NCBI GenBank assembly: GCA_035308525.1
Contig: DATGGM010000171.1
Span: 50,436-114,435, forward strand
DNA: 64,000 nt
Reading direction: 5' to 3'
DNA from: Bog-159 sp035308525
GTDB taxonomy: Bacteria; Acidobacteriota; Terriglobia; Bryobacterales; Bryobacteraceae
Of the stretch, positions 50,001 to 58,673 are shown one piece after another (the stretch's first letter is position 1; every line of letters starts with the position of its first letter). The translations under genes were made by a program, and so were the position numbers. Below the pieces are notes generated by a model, which was not told the DNA's origin, did no database searches, and was given only the letters and a program-made list of their open reading frames with translations.

Positions 50001-50610
50001 CATGCGGGTCAAGGCCGTATGGCAGTTCTTCGAGGCCGAGCGCGCCGGCAATACCATTCACTTATTCGCACCCGGCGCCGCCGATCCGCTGCACACGTTC
50101 CGGTTTGGCCGGCAGCAGCGCGATGAAGGCCTGTGCCTCAGCGATTACATCCTGGACTCCGAGGACGGCAAGCGCGACCATCTGGCCATGTTCGTGGTCA
50201 CCGCGGGCGCGGGCATCCGCGAAAAGTCCGAACAGTGGAAGAATGCGGGCCTGTACTTCAAGTCGCACGGCCTGCAGTCCCTGGCTATCGAGACCGCCGA
50301 GGGCTGCGCCGAATGGCTGCACCGGCGGATCCGTGAGGATTGGGGCTTCCCCGATCCCCCCACTATGACCATGCAGGAGCGCTTTACCTCGCGCTACCGC
50401 GGCAAACGCTACAGCTTCGGATATTCCGCCTGTCCCAACCTGGACGATCAGCAGGCCATCTGGAAGCTGCTGCGTCCCGAAGACATCGGCGTGCGTCTCA
50501 CCGAAGGCATGATGATGGACCCCGAAGCCAGCGTCAGCGCCTTGGTGTTCCACCACCCCGACTGCGCCTACTTCACGGCCAGCGAAGCCCGCGAAGCCGT
50601 CCCCGCATAA
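47056..50610 (+). CDS. metH: Cobalamin-dependent methionine synthase
   Basis: MetH transfers the methyl group of 5-methyltetrahydrofolate to homocysteine through methylcobalamin. The 1184-residue product has all four modules, compared with 1227 in E. coli. The homocysteine domain (about 1-330) has the zinc cysteines in NCGTGPEFM and VGGCCGTTAAHI. The folate domain (about 345-620) has RPLIVGERTNVIGSR and NSINLEDGEEKFE. The cobalamin domain (about 650-880) has DVHDIGKNLVEIILNN, with the B12-ligating His. The activation domain (about 900-1184) has MQERFTSRYRGKRYSFGYSA. The upstream gap is only 34 bp, so no riboswitch precedes it. Confidence 0.97.
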   Translation: MTTSEERRQALFDALDSRILVIDGAMGTMLQQQHLTAADFGGPALEGCNENLVVTRPDVVLAIHRAYLEAGADIIETNSFNGTKSDLVDYGVDGQSYDLMSAAARLARQAADEYSTARKPRFVAGSMGPTRKSITISRTIAFEHLQQDYYDLAAPLIAGGADILLLETCQDTRNIKAGLLAIRRLAQELGRRIPVMVSGTIETMGTMLAGQTADAFYSSIEHADLLSVGLNCGTGPEFMTDHLRTLSEMAATRVSCYPNAGLPNVEGQYNETPETFAAQLERFIEHGWLNIVGGCCGTTAAHIRTLAQMAGGRRPRPLKPPSHRAYYSGIELVEAEDSNRPLIVGERTNVIGSRLFKNMVAAEKWEEATEIGRRQVKNGAHIVDVCLQSTDRDEINDIPPFYEKLIRKVKAPVMIDTTDPRAMELALTYCQGKSIINSINLEDGEEKFERTCPVAKAYGAALIAGCIDEDKLQAQAFTRERKLAVAQRSVALLTEKYGIPPEDIIIDPLVFPCATGDANYIGGAVETIEAVRLVKENIPYVKTVLGISNVSFGLPAAAREVVNSVFLYYCTKAGLDLAIVNAEKLERFASIPEEERRLAESLLFNTPPAAGPEELKLAPEDWRQQALEQRAAINQFHIAAISEHFRKTGARVKARAADLPLDQRLANYIIEGTKDGLIPDLDRKRAEGATPLAIINGPLMTGMAEVGRLFNNNELIVAEVLQSAEAMKAAVTHLEQFMEKADSATRGKIVLATVKGDVHDIGKNLVEIILNNNGYRVINLGIKVPPDVLIRAYQEHSPDAIGLSGLLVKSAQQMVTTAGDLKEAGIRVPLLVGGAALSDRFTRTRIAPAYGDAVCYAKDAMTGLDLMNRLMDRATRDSVVAGHTYAEEPVAAPVEEPPAPTTETRSRKVRTDIPIPAAPYLDRKVRDVPHLAEVWSYINPHMLYGKHLGYRGSFEKQLAEHEPKALDLFHQMEDLKHEAARFMRVKAVWQFFEAERAGNTIHLFAPGAADPLHTFRFGRQQRDEGLCLSDYILDSEDGKRDHLAMFVVTAGAGIREKSEQWKNAGLYFKSHGLQSLAIETAEGCAEWLHRRIREDWGFPDPPTMTMQERFTSRYRGKRYSFGYSACPNLDDQQAIWKLLRPEDIGVRLTEGMMMDPEASVSALVFHHPDCAYFTASEAREAVPA

Positions 50611-50616
50611 TCCGGG

Positions 50617-52404
50617 CTATTGCCTCACCACCGTAACCGCCCGCCACGTCGACGCGCCCGCCGCATTATACGCCGTCACCGTGACGGTATTCGTGCCCAC
50701 CAGTAAGGGAATCGCCGGCGCACTCCATGACGTCGTACCCGTAGCGCTGCCCGCGGACCCGGTCGAATTCGACCACGTAACCGAACTCACGCTAGCCGAA
50801 GCCGTGCCGCTGAACGAAATAGTGGCGCTCGATGTCGAGACAATGGTCATCGCCGGCGAAGTAATGTTCAAAGACGGAGGCCCCGTTGCGGGCGGAGCCG
50901 GAGGCGCAGGTGGCGCCGGCTGCGCCACAACCGCCTGCTGAACAACCCTAACGGCAGCCCATGCCGAATCCCCCGCCCCATCCGTCGCCGCTACCGTAAT
51001 CGTATTGCTCCCCAACCCCAGCGGGACCGAAGCCACCGTCCAACTCGACGATCCCGACGCCGTTCCCGATCCGCCCTGGCTGCTGCTCCACACCACCCGC
51101 GGACTGCCCGTGCCGCCGCTAACGGTCCCCGACATCGCAATCGACGACGCCGTTGTGGTCACACTTCCGGCCGGAGTGCTGATCGCTACACTCAGCGTCG
51201 CGGGCGCCGGCAACACCGGAGGCGGCGTGACCGGCGGCGTAACAGGCGGCGCCGGATTATCCGGGCTCCCGTACAAAGCCTGCACCCCTGCAATGTCGCC
51301 GCTCGAAAGCCCCGCGCCGAAACGGTAATACGGATACATGATGGTGTTCGGGTCGTCGGTATGCCCTAAGCCCAGCGTATGCCCGGCTTCGTGCAGCGCC
51401 ACTGTGTAAACGTCGATATCCGCCCCGATATGCCAGTCCTGGTCGTCGTTCAGATGCATGTCTCCGGCGATCGGTTCGGGGTCGGGCGGCGCCGGAAAGA
51501 ACGTATGCGCCAGCACCGGGCTGCCCGGTTCAAAAGGAAAACCGTCGCCGTGCACGCCGCTTGCGAACATGATCGAAATGGTCTGGTTCCCGCCGGCCTC
51601 GCCGCCCGCCACGAACTGTACGTTCGCGTATTTGGCCCATTCCTCGAGCGCCCGGATGATTTCCGATTGCGCGCCGGCCACCGGCAGCTTGGCACTCATC
51701 TGCGCGAAAACGTATTGCAACTCGACCGCGCCACCCTGCCTCGCGCCGCTCCAGCCATCGCCCACCGTGATATATTGCCCCACCGGTCCCGCCGCCATCT
51801 CTCCGCCGTTACAGGCCATCACGTGGTTGCCTTGAATCAAATCGTTCGACGCCGGAAAGATGTACGCGACTTCGTCGAACCCCGCGATTTGTGTCATGGC
51901 CGGCAGCGTGGCTGTAATCAGCACATGATTTGCCGCCAGATCATTATTCTCCAGAATGTCCGCATTTACCGCCCGCAACAATTGCATCGCGCGGCGCCGG
52001 TGCACGTCGGGGTGAAACTCGACCACCACCGCCCTGGGACCGGCACTGCCGCCGTCCTTGGTGAGCATCGGGCTTATCTTGTCTTGCGCCAGCAGCGGTC
52101 CGGACCACTCCACAGGCAAGCCGTCCAGCGAAACGGGTTGGTCGGCCGATATCGTAATCCCTCCGTCCGGCGCTGAGCCCACCACTCGCGCTCCCCGGCG
52201 CTCCAACTCCTGTAAATCGTCCGCTCGCGGCGCGCGCGTAAGCTGTACCAGCAGGTGTCCGGGACCGTGCTGCTTCACCGCCAAAGCCGCTGCCGCCGGA
52301 TAGCTGCTGGCAGTGATGTCCCGCGTTTTCAGGTGAATCGGTCCGCTTGCGATGCCCGCGGACGCCCAGACGGCCGCAATCAGGTAAATCGTGCTGCGAA
52401 TCAT
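50617..52404 (-). CDS. Secreted matrixin-like metalloprotease with two Ig-like repeats
   Basis: The 595-residue product has a signal peptide (TIYLIAAVWASAGIAS). A propeptide-like region runs to about 190, followed by a metzincin catalytic domain (about 200-385). The zinc motif is complete: VALHEAGHTLGLGHTDD (HExxHxxGxxH), followed by the Met-turn in NTIMYPYY. A Pro-rich linker (APPVTPPVTPPPVLPAP) joins two bacterial Ig-like repeats (about 405-490 and 510-595), each ending with a WxAVRVV or WRAVTVV strand. The enzyme is probably secreted or surface-bound and degrades extracellular protein. It is convergent with metH, with a 6-bp gap. Confidence 0.92.
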   Translation of the reverse strand: MIRSTIYLIAAVWASAGIASGPIHLKTRDITASSYPAAAALAVKQHGPGHLLVQLTRAPRADDLQELERRGARVVGSAPDGGITISADQPVSLDGLPVEWSGPLLAQDKISPMLTKDGGSAGPRAVVVEFHPDVHRRRAMQLLRAVNADILENNDLAANHVLITATLPAMTQIAGFDEVAYIFPASNDLIQGNHVMACNGGEMAAGPVGQYITVGDGWSGARQGGAVELQYVFAQMSAKLPVAGAQSEIIRALEEWAKYANVQFVAGGEAGGNQTISIMFASGVHGDGFPFEPGSPVLAHTFFPAPPDPEPIAGDMHLNDDQDWHIGADIDVYTVALHEAGHTLGLGHTDDPNTIMYPYYRFGAGLSSGDIAGVQALYGSPDNPAPPVTPPVTPPPVLPAPATLSVAISTPAGSVTTTASSIAMSGTVSGGTGSPRVVWSSSQGGSGTASGSSSWTVASVPLGLGSNTITVAATDGAGDSAWAAVRVVQQAVVAQPAPPAPPAPPATGPPSLNITSPAMTIVSTSSATISFSGTASASVSSVTWSNSTGSAGSATGTTSWSAPAIPLLVGTNTVTVTAYNAAGASTWRAVTVVRQ

Positions 52405-52716
52405 AAAGACAATCTCACCTATATAACGGCCGTTTTGAACAAAGACTTAAGGGTGCGGTCACAACCCGGCAGCAAAAATTGGCGCCTCGTATCCTAAACC
52501 AAACAAATACCTTCCTTCCCCGCCCCCGATCCGCGCACCGATCTCCCTCAACTCGCCGGGTATTCTTAAATCGGGATGGGAAACCAACCCGGTTCCCCGG
52601 GTCGCATGATGTTGATCGCAACGAAAAAAACGAAACGAAGCCAATCCTGGTCCAGCCATCATCCGCGTGCATCGGTTTGAGAAAAACCGCCAGCCAACCC
52701 CACCCCTTAAAGGAAT
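52405..52716. other. 312-bp divergent intergenic region
   Basis: No coding frame is supported. It holds a perfect 10-bp palindrome aacggccgtt near 52422 and a stem of acccgg (52587-52592) and ccgggt (52597-52602). A degenerate copy of the GATGAACGC-type repeat on the minus strand lies at about 52656-52681. The base composition is less GC-rich than in the genes. Promoters for the protease and NHL genes should lie here. Confidence 0.5.
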
Positions 52717-55482
52717 ATGCACGTACCGTCTCGGGGTATCTCCCTGGCACTCGCTGTATACGGCCTGGCTGCCCTCCAGGCCCGATCCGCGACCCCGCCC
52801 GTCTATCAACTCATCACTGTTGCCGGCAGCGACCTGGTGGGAGACGGCGGCCAGGCCCCCGCGGCCCAAATGGCCCAGCCCGAGGGACTCGCCGTCGATT
52901 CTTCCGGCAATCTCTATATCGCCGACGCCGCCAACCATCGCGTCCGCAAAGTAACCGCCGCCGGCATCATCAGCACCGTCGCCGGCAACGGACATCCCGG
53001 TTTCGGCGGCGATAACGGCCCGGCCTCCGCCGCCCAACTGAATCAACCGTACGATCTGGCGCTCGACCCGGCCGGCAATCTGTACATCGCCGACTACGGC
53101 AACCAGCGCGTCCGCGCCATCGGCGCCGACGGGAATATCACCACCGTTGCGGGCAGCGGACCGGCCGGCAGCAATGGCGATGGCGGCCCAGCCACCGCAG
53201 CCCTCTTGTTGGGTCCCCGTAACCTTGCCGTCGACACCGCCGGCAATCTCTACATCTCCGAATTCGACGGCCACCGCGTGCGCCAGGTGGCCCCCGGCGG
53301 AACCATCACCACCGTCGCCGGAATCGGCGTCGCCGGCTTCGGTGGCGACGGCGGACCTGCCACCGCCGCGCAACTGGCTTACCCCGCCGGCCTGGCCCTG
53401 GACGCCGCGGGCAACTTATATATTGTCGACACCCTCAACGTGCGCATTCGCAAGGTACAGGCGGGCTCCGGCACGATCACTACCATCTGCGGCCAGCAAA
53501 ACTTCGGCATGCCCTACATCCAGCTCTCCGGCATCGCCTCCGACCCTGCCGGCAATATTTATATTCCCGAAAGCGCTAATTCCTTCGTGTGGGAATTGAC
53601 GCCCGCGGGCGCGCTCACCCGCGTCGCCGGCACGCCCGGCAGCGGCGCATATTCCGGCGATGGACAACCCGCCTCGCAGACCGCCTTGAATATGCCCGTC
53701 GAGGTTACCCTGGATGCCGCCGGAGATCTGTACATCTCCGAAGCCGGGCGCGTGCGCGTGGTCACCGCCGCTACCGGCATTATCAATACCGTCGCGGGGA
53801 ATGGCGCCTTCGGCTTCAGCGGCGATGGCGGCAGCGCGTTGATGGCCGTCTTGAATGGCCCCGCGGGCCTGGCATTCAACAACGGATCGCTCTACATCGC
53901 CGACCAGGCCAACAATCGCGTGCGCCAACTCTCCCCGGGCGGATCCATCGCAACCGTTGCCGGCGGCGGGACCGCCTTTGGCATTGGCGATGGACTGCCC
54001 GCCACCAGCGCAGCCCTCGCGGCGCCCTCTGCGCTGGCCTTTGATCCCGCCGGCAACATGTACATCACCGACACCCACCACAACCGCGTGCGCCGCGTCG
54101 ACCCCTCCGGCATGATCACCACCTTCGCCGGCAATGGCACCACCGCGGGCTTCGGTGGTGAAGGCAATCCCGCCACCCTCACGCCGATCGTCCTGCCCCA
54201 AGGCGTAGCCGCCGATGGCGCCGGCAACGTGTACATCGCCGACACCAGCCACAACCGCGTCATCCGCGTGGACCCCGCCGGCAATATTCATACGGTGGCC
54301 GGCACCGGCACACCCGGCGAGCTATATGCGCCCACCGGCCTGGCGCTTGATGCGGCGGGTAATATCTACATCGCCGACACGCAGAATCACAGCGTCCGCA
54401 TGCTCAATCCGGCCGGCGTGATGTCCACCATCGCCGGGACCGGCGCCGGCGGCTTCAGCGGAGATGGCGCCTCCGCCGCGGCCGCTGAGCTCAGCTTTCC
54501 ATCTGCCGTCGTCGTGGATCCCTCTGGCGACATCTACATCGCGGACACCGGCAACCATCGGGTCCGCCTGGTCACTCCCGATGGCAACATCAACACCATC
54601 GCCGGCACCGGAAATCCGGCGTACAACGGCGAAAGCGGACCCGCGCTGGAGATCGCGCTCGACTATCCCGGCGGGCTGGCGCTCGATGCGCAGGGCAACG
54701 TCTACGTCTCCGACACGGGCAACAGTCGCGTGCGGCAGTTGTCCCCCTCCCAGACCGTGATACCGCCTCCGCAGCTTGTCACAGTGACGCTTGCCAATTC
54801 CGCCAGCCTGCTCGCTGGAGCGCTCGCCCCAGGCGAGATCTTTTCCATATTCGGCCAGGGTATCGGGCCCGCCACGGCCGCCAGCGGCGCCTTCGATTCT
54901 TCCGGCGCCCTCTCGACCACGCTGGGCTCCGTGCAGGTCCTGTTCAACACTACACCCGCGCCGCTGTTCTACGCGCAGGCGCGGCAAATCAACGCGCAGG
55001 TGCCTTATGAGATGGCCGGCCAGACTACCGCGCAGCTTCAGGTCGTCTATCAGGGAGTCGCCGTGGCTTCCACCGCCGTCTCGCTTGTGGATGCCAATCC
55101 CGCGCTGTTCACAGTCAATTACGGAACCGGAAACGCAGTCGTGCTGAATCAGGATGGCACTCTCAACTCTGACCGGCATCCCGCGCCGCGCGGCTCTATC
55201 GTCGTCTTATACGCCACCGGTGAGGGTCAGACTAATCCGGCCGGCGTCACCGGCCAGGCCGTCCATGCCGCGCCCTATCCCACACCTGTGCTGCCCATAA
55301 CGCTGAGCATGGGCGGCCTGCCCGCCAACATCCTGTTCGCGGCGGAAGCGCCCGGATTCGTGGGATTGATGCAGATCAACGCGCAGGTTCCCAGCGGCTT
55401 TGTCCCCACCGGCGATCTGCCGTTGCTGCTGGCAGTGGGGCCTTACCAGAGCCCCCCGGGCGTAACCATCGCGGTCCAATGA
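52717..55482 (+). CDS. Secreted NHL-repeat propeller with TIGR03437-type C-terminal domain
   Basis: The 921-residue product has a signal peptide (GISLALAVYGLAALQARS) followed by about 12 NHL-type repeats. Each runs like GLAVDSSGNLYIADAANHRV, then a Gly-rich VAGNGxxGFxGDxGPA turn. The C-terminal 220 residues, opening VTLANSASLLAGALAPGEIF, then SIFGQGIGP, form the TIGR03437 domain characteristic of Solibacter-type acidobacteria. It ends with NAQVPSGFVPTGDLPLLLAV. The repeats suggest two stacked propellers for ligand or polymer binding outside the cell. AAAGGA upstream supports the ATG. DNA-level similarity between repeats makes recombination likely. Confidence 0.93.
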   Translation: MHVPSRGISLALAVYGLAALQARSATPPVYQLITVAGSDLVGDGGQAPAAQMAQPEGLAVDSSGNLYIADAANHRVRKVTAAGIISTVAGNGHPGFGGDNGPASAAQLNQPYDLALDPAGNLYIADYGNQRVRAIGADGNITTVAGSGPAGSNGDGGPATAALLLGPRNLAVDTAGNLYISEFDGHRVRQVAPGGTITTVAGIGVAGFGGDGGPATAAQLAYPAGLALDAAGNLYIVDTLNVRIRKVQAGSGTITTICGQQNFGMPYIQLSGIASDPAGNIYIPESANSFVWELTPAGALTRVAGTPGSGAYSGDGQPASQTALNMPVEVTLDAAGDLYISEAGRVRVVTAATGIINTVAGNGAFGFSGDGGSALMAVLNGPAGLAFNNGSLYIADQANNRVRQLSPGGSIATVAGGGTAFGIGDGLPATSAALAAPSALAFDPAGNMYITDTHHNRVRRVDPSGMITTFAGNGTTAGFGGEGNPATLTPIVLPQGVAADGAGNVYIADTSHNRVIRVDPAGNIHTVAGTGTPGELYAPTGLALDAAGNIYIADTQNHSVRMLNPAGVMSTIAGTGAGGFSGDGASAAAAELSFPSAVVVDPSGDIYIADTGNHRVRLVTPDGNINTIAGTGNPAYNGESGPALEIALDYPGGLALDAQGNVYVSDTGNSRVRQLSPSQTVIPPPQLVTVTLANSASLLAGALAPGEIFSIFGQGIGPATAASGAFDSSGALSTTLGSVQVLFNTTPAPLFYAQARQINAQVPYEMAGQTTAQLQVVYQGVAVASTAVSLVDANPALFTVNYGTGNAVVLNQDGTLNSDRHPAPRGSIVVLYATGEGQTNPAGVTGQAVHAAPYPTPVLPITLSMGGLPANILFAAEAPGFVGLMQINAQVPSGFVPTGDLPLLLAVGPYQSPPGVTIAVQ

Positions 55483-55490
55483 TGCCATCC

Positions 55491-56144
55491 TCAAGCAGGC
55501 AGGTAACTCTTCAGCACCGGGAACAGCGCCCGCACAAACGCCACGCCCTGCCGTGTGGCGCCTTCCTGATCGTTGCCCGCCACTGGAACCGTCACGCGTA
55601 CCAGCGCCGTGTCGCTCCGGTGATGCCGGATGGAATCCATCACCAGCCAGAACTTCGCCAGGAATTCGCTGGCGATCACCCGCCGCTGGCTTTGATACCA
55701 ATACAGCACCACGCTCTTCTCCCCGCCCTGCGAAACCACGAAGCGGTTGATGCGGATGGGCTGCGGCTGCCCGTCCACCGGCACTTCCAGCACACCCATG
55801 GCCTCCGGCTCCCACCCCACACCCGGCAGGCAGTTCTTCGGCGAATGCGGCGACTGTCCCGTCCGCTGCGTCTTGAAATAGGCCACGAACAGGCCGGCGG
55901 CGGCGGGCGCTTGCGTGTCCTCGTACAACCGGTTGAGCATATCGTCGGCCTTGAGTTGTTCGCGGATCTCCTGCTCCACCGGATAGTTTTGGGTTTCCCG
56001 CCAGCTTCCCATTTGCGCCGGAAACAGATCCAGCGGCGCACCCTCCGGCACTCTCTCCCCTCGCGACGCTGCATAGAACAACGTCGCCTGCAGCGCCAGC
56101 GCCAGCGTCAGAATGCCGGCGTACTTGTTGCGCATCCAGCTCAT
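55491..56144 (-). CDS. EpsI-family exosortase-associated protein
   Basis: The start at 56144 gives 217 residues; the in-frame extension to 56447 lies antisense to the exosortase gene. The N-terminus has one membrane segment (YAGILTLALALQATLFYAAS), then the EpsI/DUF3485 domain with FPAQMGSWRE, DDMLNRLYED and HSPKNCLPGVGWEPEAMGVL. The conserved LYWYQSQRRVIASEFLAKFW is near the end. EpsI proteins accompany exosortases in systems for exopolysaccharide export and C-terminal sorting. Here the ATG overlaps the exosortase stop by four bases. No other EPS genes follow. Confidence 0.92.
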   Translation of the reverse strand: MSWMRNKYAGILTLALALQATLFYAASRGERVPEGAPLDLFPAQMGSWRETQNYPVEQEIREQLKADDMLNRLYEDTQAPAAAGLFVAYFKTQRTGQSPHSPKNCLPGVGWEPEAMGVLEVPVDGQPQPIRINRFVVSQGGEKSVVLYWYQSQRRVIASEFLAKFWLVMDSIRHHRSDTALVRVTVPVAGNDQEGATRQGVAFVRALFPVLKSYLPA

Positions 56145-57025
56145 GAGCTTCTCCGCGCGGCCAGCAGCCGGTATCCCCAGGAAAGAACCTGATGCAGCAG
56201 AATCAGAATGCCCAGCGCCACCATGAAGATCACCCAGCCGGACGCCGTGTGGAAGAACCCTTCGGCCAGCTCCGGTTTGTACTCGGTCAGCACTCCGGTC
56301 AGCGTCACGCGGCCTGCGTTGGCCACGATGGCGATCGGGATAGTCGCCGCGAACAGCGCCGCCCGCATCCATACCCGGCGCTCGAAAAAGTATCCATAGA
56401 CCAGCGAGAGGAATGTCAGCGACAGCAGCGACCGGATGCCGCTGCACGCTTCCACCACCGAAAGCTTCTGCTGCGCGAGTTCCAGTACGTTACCCTCGCG
56501 CAGCACGGGGATCTGCATCCAGTCCAGCGCCACGGTGGAGATCCGGCTGGCCAGCAGCTGCAGCGGAAATGTGATGCTGTTGTATACCACCGTGGGGATC
56601 GGAATCATGAAGAACAACAGGAACAGCGGGAATGCCAGCGTCCGTACCCAGGCCGTGCCGCGCAACAGCAGCACCATGCCGATCACCGAGATCACGAACG
56701 CCGTGCGCGCCAGAAACAGCTCCGCGCCGAGCGTCGCCACGTACAGTTGCAGTCCGCCGTACACCACCACCGCCAGGCCCCACCAGTTGGGCGCGGGCTC
56801 CAGAGCGCGCAGCTCGTCCCGCTTCCTCCATACGATGAACGCCGCCACCAGCGGCACGAAGAAGCCATGGCCCAGGTCCGGATCGGAGTCCCATTGGCGC
56901 GCCAGCCGCCACAATACCGGTGCATACGAGAACAGCAGCAGCGTGCCGAACCACACCCAGGCAACCCAGGGCAGGCGTCCCGCGCGCAAATCCGTTTCGG
57001 CTGTGGACGAAGTGGCCGGCATCAT
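56141..57025 (-). CDS. Exosortase (transpeptidase for C-terminal sorting signals)
   Basis: Exosortases are inner-membrane cysteine transpeptidases that process PEP-CTERM-like proteins. The 294-residue product has about eight membrane helices. The catalytic Cys is in LSVVEACSGIRSLLSLT, the Arg in VANAGRVTLTGVL and the His in EGFFHTASGWVIFM, which is the complete family triad. The N-terminal YAPVLWRLARQWDSDPDLGH is also typical. TATCAT lies 5 nt before the ATG, indicating a leaderless message, although a second Met follows at once. The subtype cannot be assigned by eye. Confidence 0.93.
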   Translation of the reverse strand: MMPATSSTAETDLRAGRLPWVAWVWFGTLLLFSYAPVLWRLARQWDSDPDLGHGFFVPLVAAFIVWRKRDELRALEPAPNWWGLAVVVYGGLQLYVATLGAELFLARTAFVISVIGMVLLLRGTAWVRTLAFPLFLLFFMIPIPTVVYNSITFPLQLLASRISTVALDWMQIPVLREGNVLELAQQKLSVVEACSGIRSLLSLTFLSLVYGYFFERRVWMRAALFAATIPIAIVANAGRVTLTGVLTEYKPELAEGFFHTASGWVIFMVALGILILLHQVLSWGYRLLAARRSS

Positions 57026-57030
57026 CCGCT

Positions 57031-57036
57031 ATGATA
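57031..57036 (-). promoter_or_regulatory. -10-like hexamer, exosortase gene
   Basis: TATCAT lies 5 nt before the ATG at 57025, with no Shine-Dalgarno sequence. Confidence 0.4.
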
Positions 57037-57058
57037 CACGCTTGTAACGAAACGCACT

Positions 57059-57089
57059 CACGAGTAACGCGCACTCGTGCGATTATGCT
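57059..57089 (+). promoter_or_regulatory. Operator-like dyad and -10 element between exosortase and hybrid kinase genes
   Basis: Perfect 7-bp arms cacgagt (57059-57065) and actcgtg (57073-57079) are spaced by 7 bp. They are followed by TATGCT at 57084-57089, a plausible -10 element for the kinase gene (ATG at 57115). A regulator bound to the dyad would cover the -35 region of that promoter and lie about 30 bp from the exosortase start. Confidence 0.4.
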
Positions 57090-57114
57090 GAAATCGAACT
57101 AAACCGTGTAGCCC

Positions 57115-58668
57115 ATGCCCTTACCTTTACGGGTGCTAGTAATCTCGGACCGGGAGCGGGACACGCAGCAACTGATCGATGAGCTGCGCCAGAGCGATTA
57201 CGTTCCCTCTTACCAGCGCGTGGCCACCGCCGCCGCCATGCGCGAGGCCTTGCCGCAGAAATGGGATTTGATCCTTGCGGTGTACGAGAGCGCCCGCCTG
57301 GGCACCTTGAACGCGCTGGCTATTCTGCGCGAAAACGGCGCCGATATCCCGCTGGTGGCCGTCTCCGGAGACGTGCCCGAGGAGGCCATACTCGAGGTGT
57401 TGAAGGCCGGCGCGGCCGGACACATCCCGCGCGAGCATCTGTCGCGCCTCGGCATGCTGGTGGCCCGCGAGATGAGCCAGGCCGAAGGCCGCCGCGAGCG
57501 CAACCGCCTGGAAACGCAGTTCCGCCAGGCGCAGAAGATGGAAGCCGTGGGCCGTTTGGCCGGCGGCGTGGCGCACGACTTCAACAATTTGTTGACGGTC
57601 ATCACCGGCTACTCCGACCTGCTGCTGGCCGATACCGATCTGCGCACGCCCCAACGCACGGCTCTCGAGGAGATCCGGCGGGCCGCCGAGCGGGGCGGGT
57701 CGCTCACCCATCAACTCCTCGCCTTCAGCCGCCGCCAGCCGTTCACTCCCCGCGCCGTGAAATTGAACACGCTGATCTTGAACATGGAGAAGATGCTCTC
57801 CCGTCTCATCGGCGAAGATGTGGAGCTCATTACGGTGGCGGCCGCCGAGCCTGCCACCGTGCGCACCGATCCGGGGCAGCTCGAGCAGGTCATCATGAAC
57901 GTAGTGGTGAATGCGCGCGACGCCATGCCGGGTGGAGGCAAGCTCATCATCGAGACCGATAACGTAGAAGTCACGCCGTCTTATTCCAGTTCGAACGTGG
58001 ACCTGAAGCCGGGGTCCTACGTGATGCTGGCCATCAGTGACACCGGCATGGGCATGGACAGCGAGACCACCGCGCACCTGTTCGAGCCTTTCTTCACCAC
58101 CAAAGCGCCCGGGAAAGGCACCGGCCTGGGGCTGGCGACGGCCTATGGCATCGTCAAGCAGAGCGCCGGCGCCATTTCGGTCTACAGCGAGCCGGGCCGC
58201 GGCACTACCGTGAGAATCTACCTGCCCTCCGCCGAGGCCAAGGCCGTCGAAGCCCCGGCGCCCGCGGCGGTCGAGGCACTCCGCGGCAGCGAGACCATTC
58301 TAGTGCTCGAAGACGAGGCCCGCGTGCGTAAACTCATCTGCGAAGTGCTCACCGGGCGCGGCTACCAGGTGCTGGAGGCGGTGCGCGGCGAGGAGGCCGT
58401 GCGCAAGGCTGCCGAATTCACCGGCGCCATTCATCTCCTATTGACCGATGTGGTGATGCCGGAGATGAGCGGCCCGCAAGCCCTGGAACAGATCCGCATT
58501 ACCCACCCGACGATCAAGGTGCTCTTCATGTCCGGCTATACCGATGAAGCCATGGTGCACCACGGAATACTCGGGTCGGGCGTGCCGTTCCTGCAAAAGC
58601 CGTTCCTGCCGGACACGCTCGCGCAGAAGGTGCGGGAAGTGCTCAGTTCGCAGGCGTCCGCGGGTTGA
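57115..58668 (+). CDS. Hybrid histidine kinase with degenerate N-terminal receiver and C-terminal receiver
   Basis: The 517-residue soluble protein has a receiver-like N-terminus (about 5-125). Its expected phospho-Asp position reads ILAVYES, so it is a pseudo-receiver. A coiled linker leads to the HisKA domain with GGVAHDFNNLLTVITGYSDL and a HATPase domain with NVVVNARDAMPGGG, DTGMGMD and GKGTGLGLATAYGIV. A complete C-terminal receiver (about 395-515) has the Asp in LLLTDVVMPEMSG and Lys in FLQKPFLPDT. It has no membrane segment, so it senses a cytoplasmic signal or responds to another protein. Its output partner is unknown. Confidence 0.92.
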   Translation: MPLPLRVLVISDRERDTQQLIDELRQSDYVPSYQRVATAAAMREALPQKWDLILAVYESARLGTLNALAILRENGADIPLVAVSGDVPEEAILEVLKAGAAGHIPREHLSRLGMLVAREMSQAEGRRERNRLETQFRQAQKMEAVGRLAGGVAHDFNNLLTVITGYSDLLLADTDLRTPQRTALEEIRRAAERGGSLTHQLLAFSRRQPFTPRAVKLNTLILNMEKMLSRLIGEDVELITVAAAEPATVRTDPGQLEQVIMNVVVNARDAMPGGGKLIIETDNVEVTPSYSSSNVDLKPGSYVMLAISDTGMGMDSETTAHLFEPFFTTKAPGKGTGLGLATAYGIVKQSAGAISVYSEPGRGTTVRIYLPSAEAKAVEAPAPAAVEALRGSETILVLEDEARVRKLICEVLTGRGYQVLEAVRGEEAVRKAAEFTGAIHLLLTDVVMPEMSGPQALEQIRITHPTIKVLFMSGYTDEAMVHHGILGSGVPFLQKPFLPDTLAQKVREVLSSQASAG

Positions 58669-58673
58669 GACTC

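Noticed and set aside
46327..50061. A 1244-residue open frame on the minus strand opposite metH
   Set aside because: It lies antisense to a complete, well-conserved MetH and reads as low-complexity His/Asp/Gly-rich sequence. Such long antisense frames are normal in GC-rich genes with strong third-position bias.
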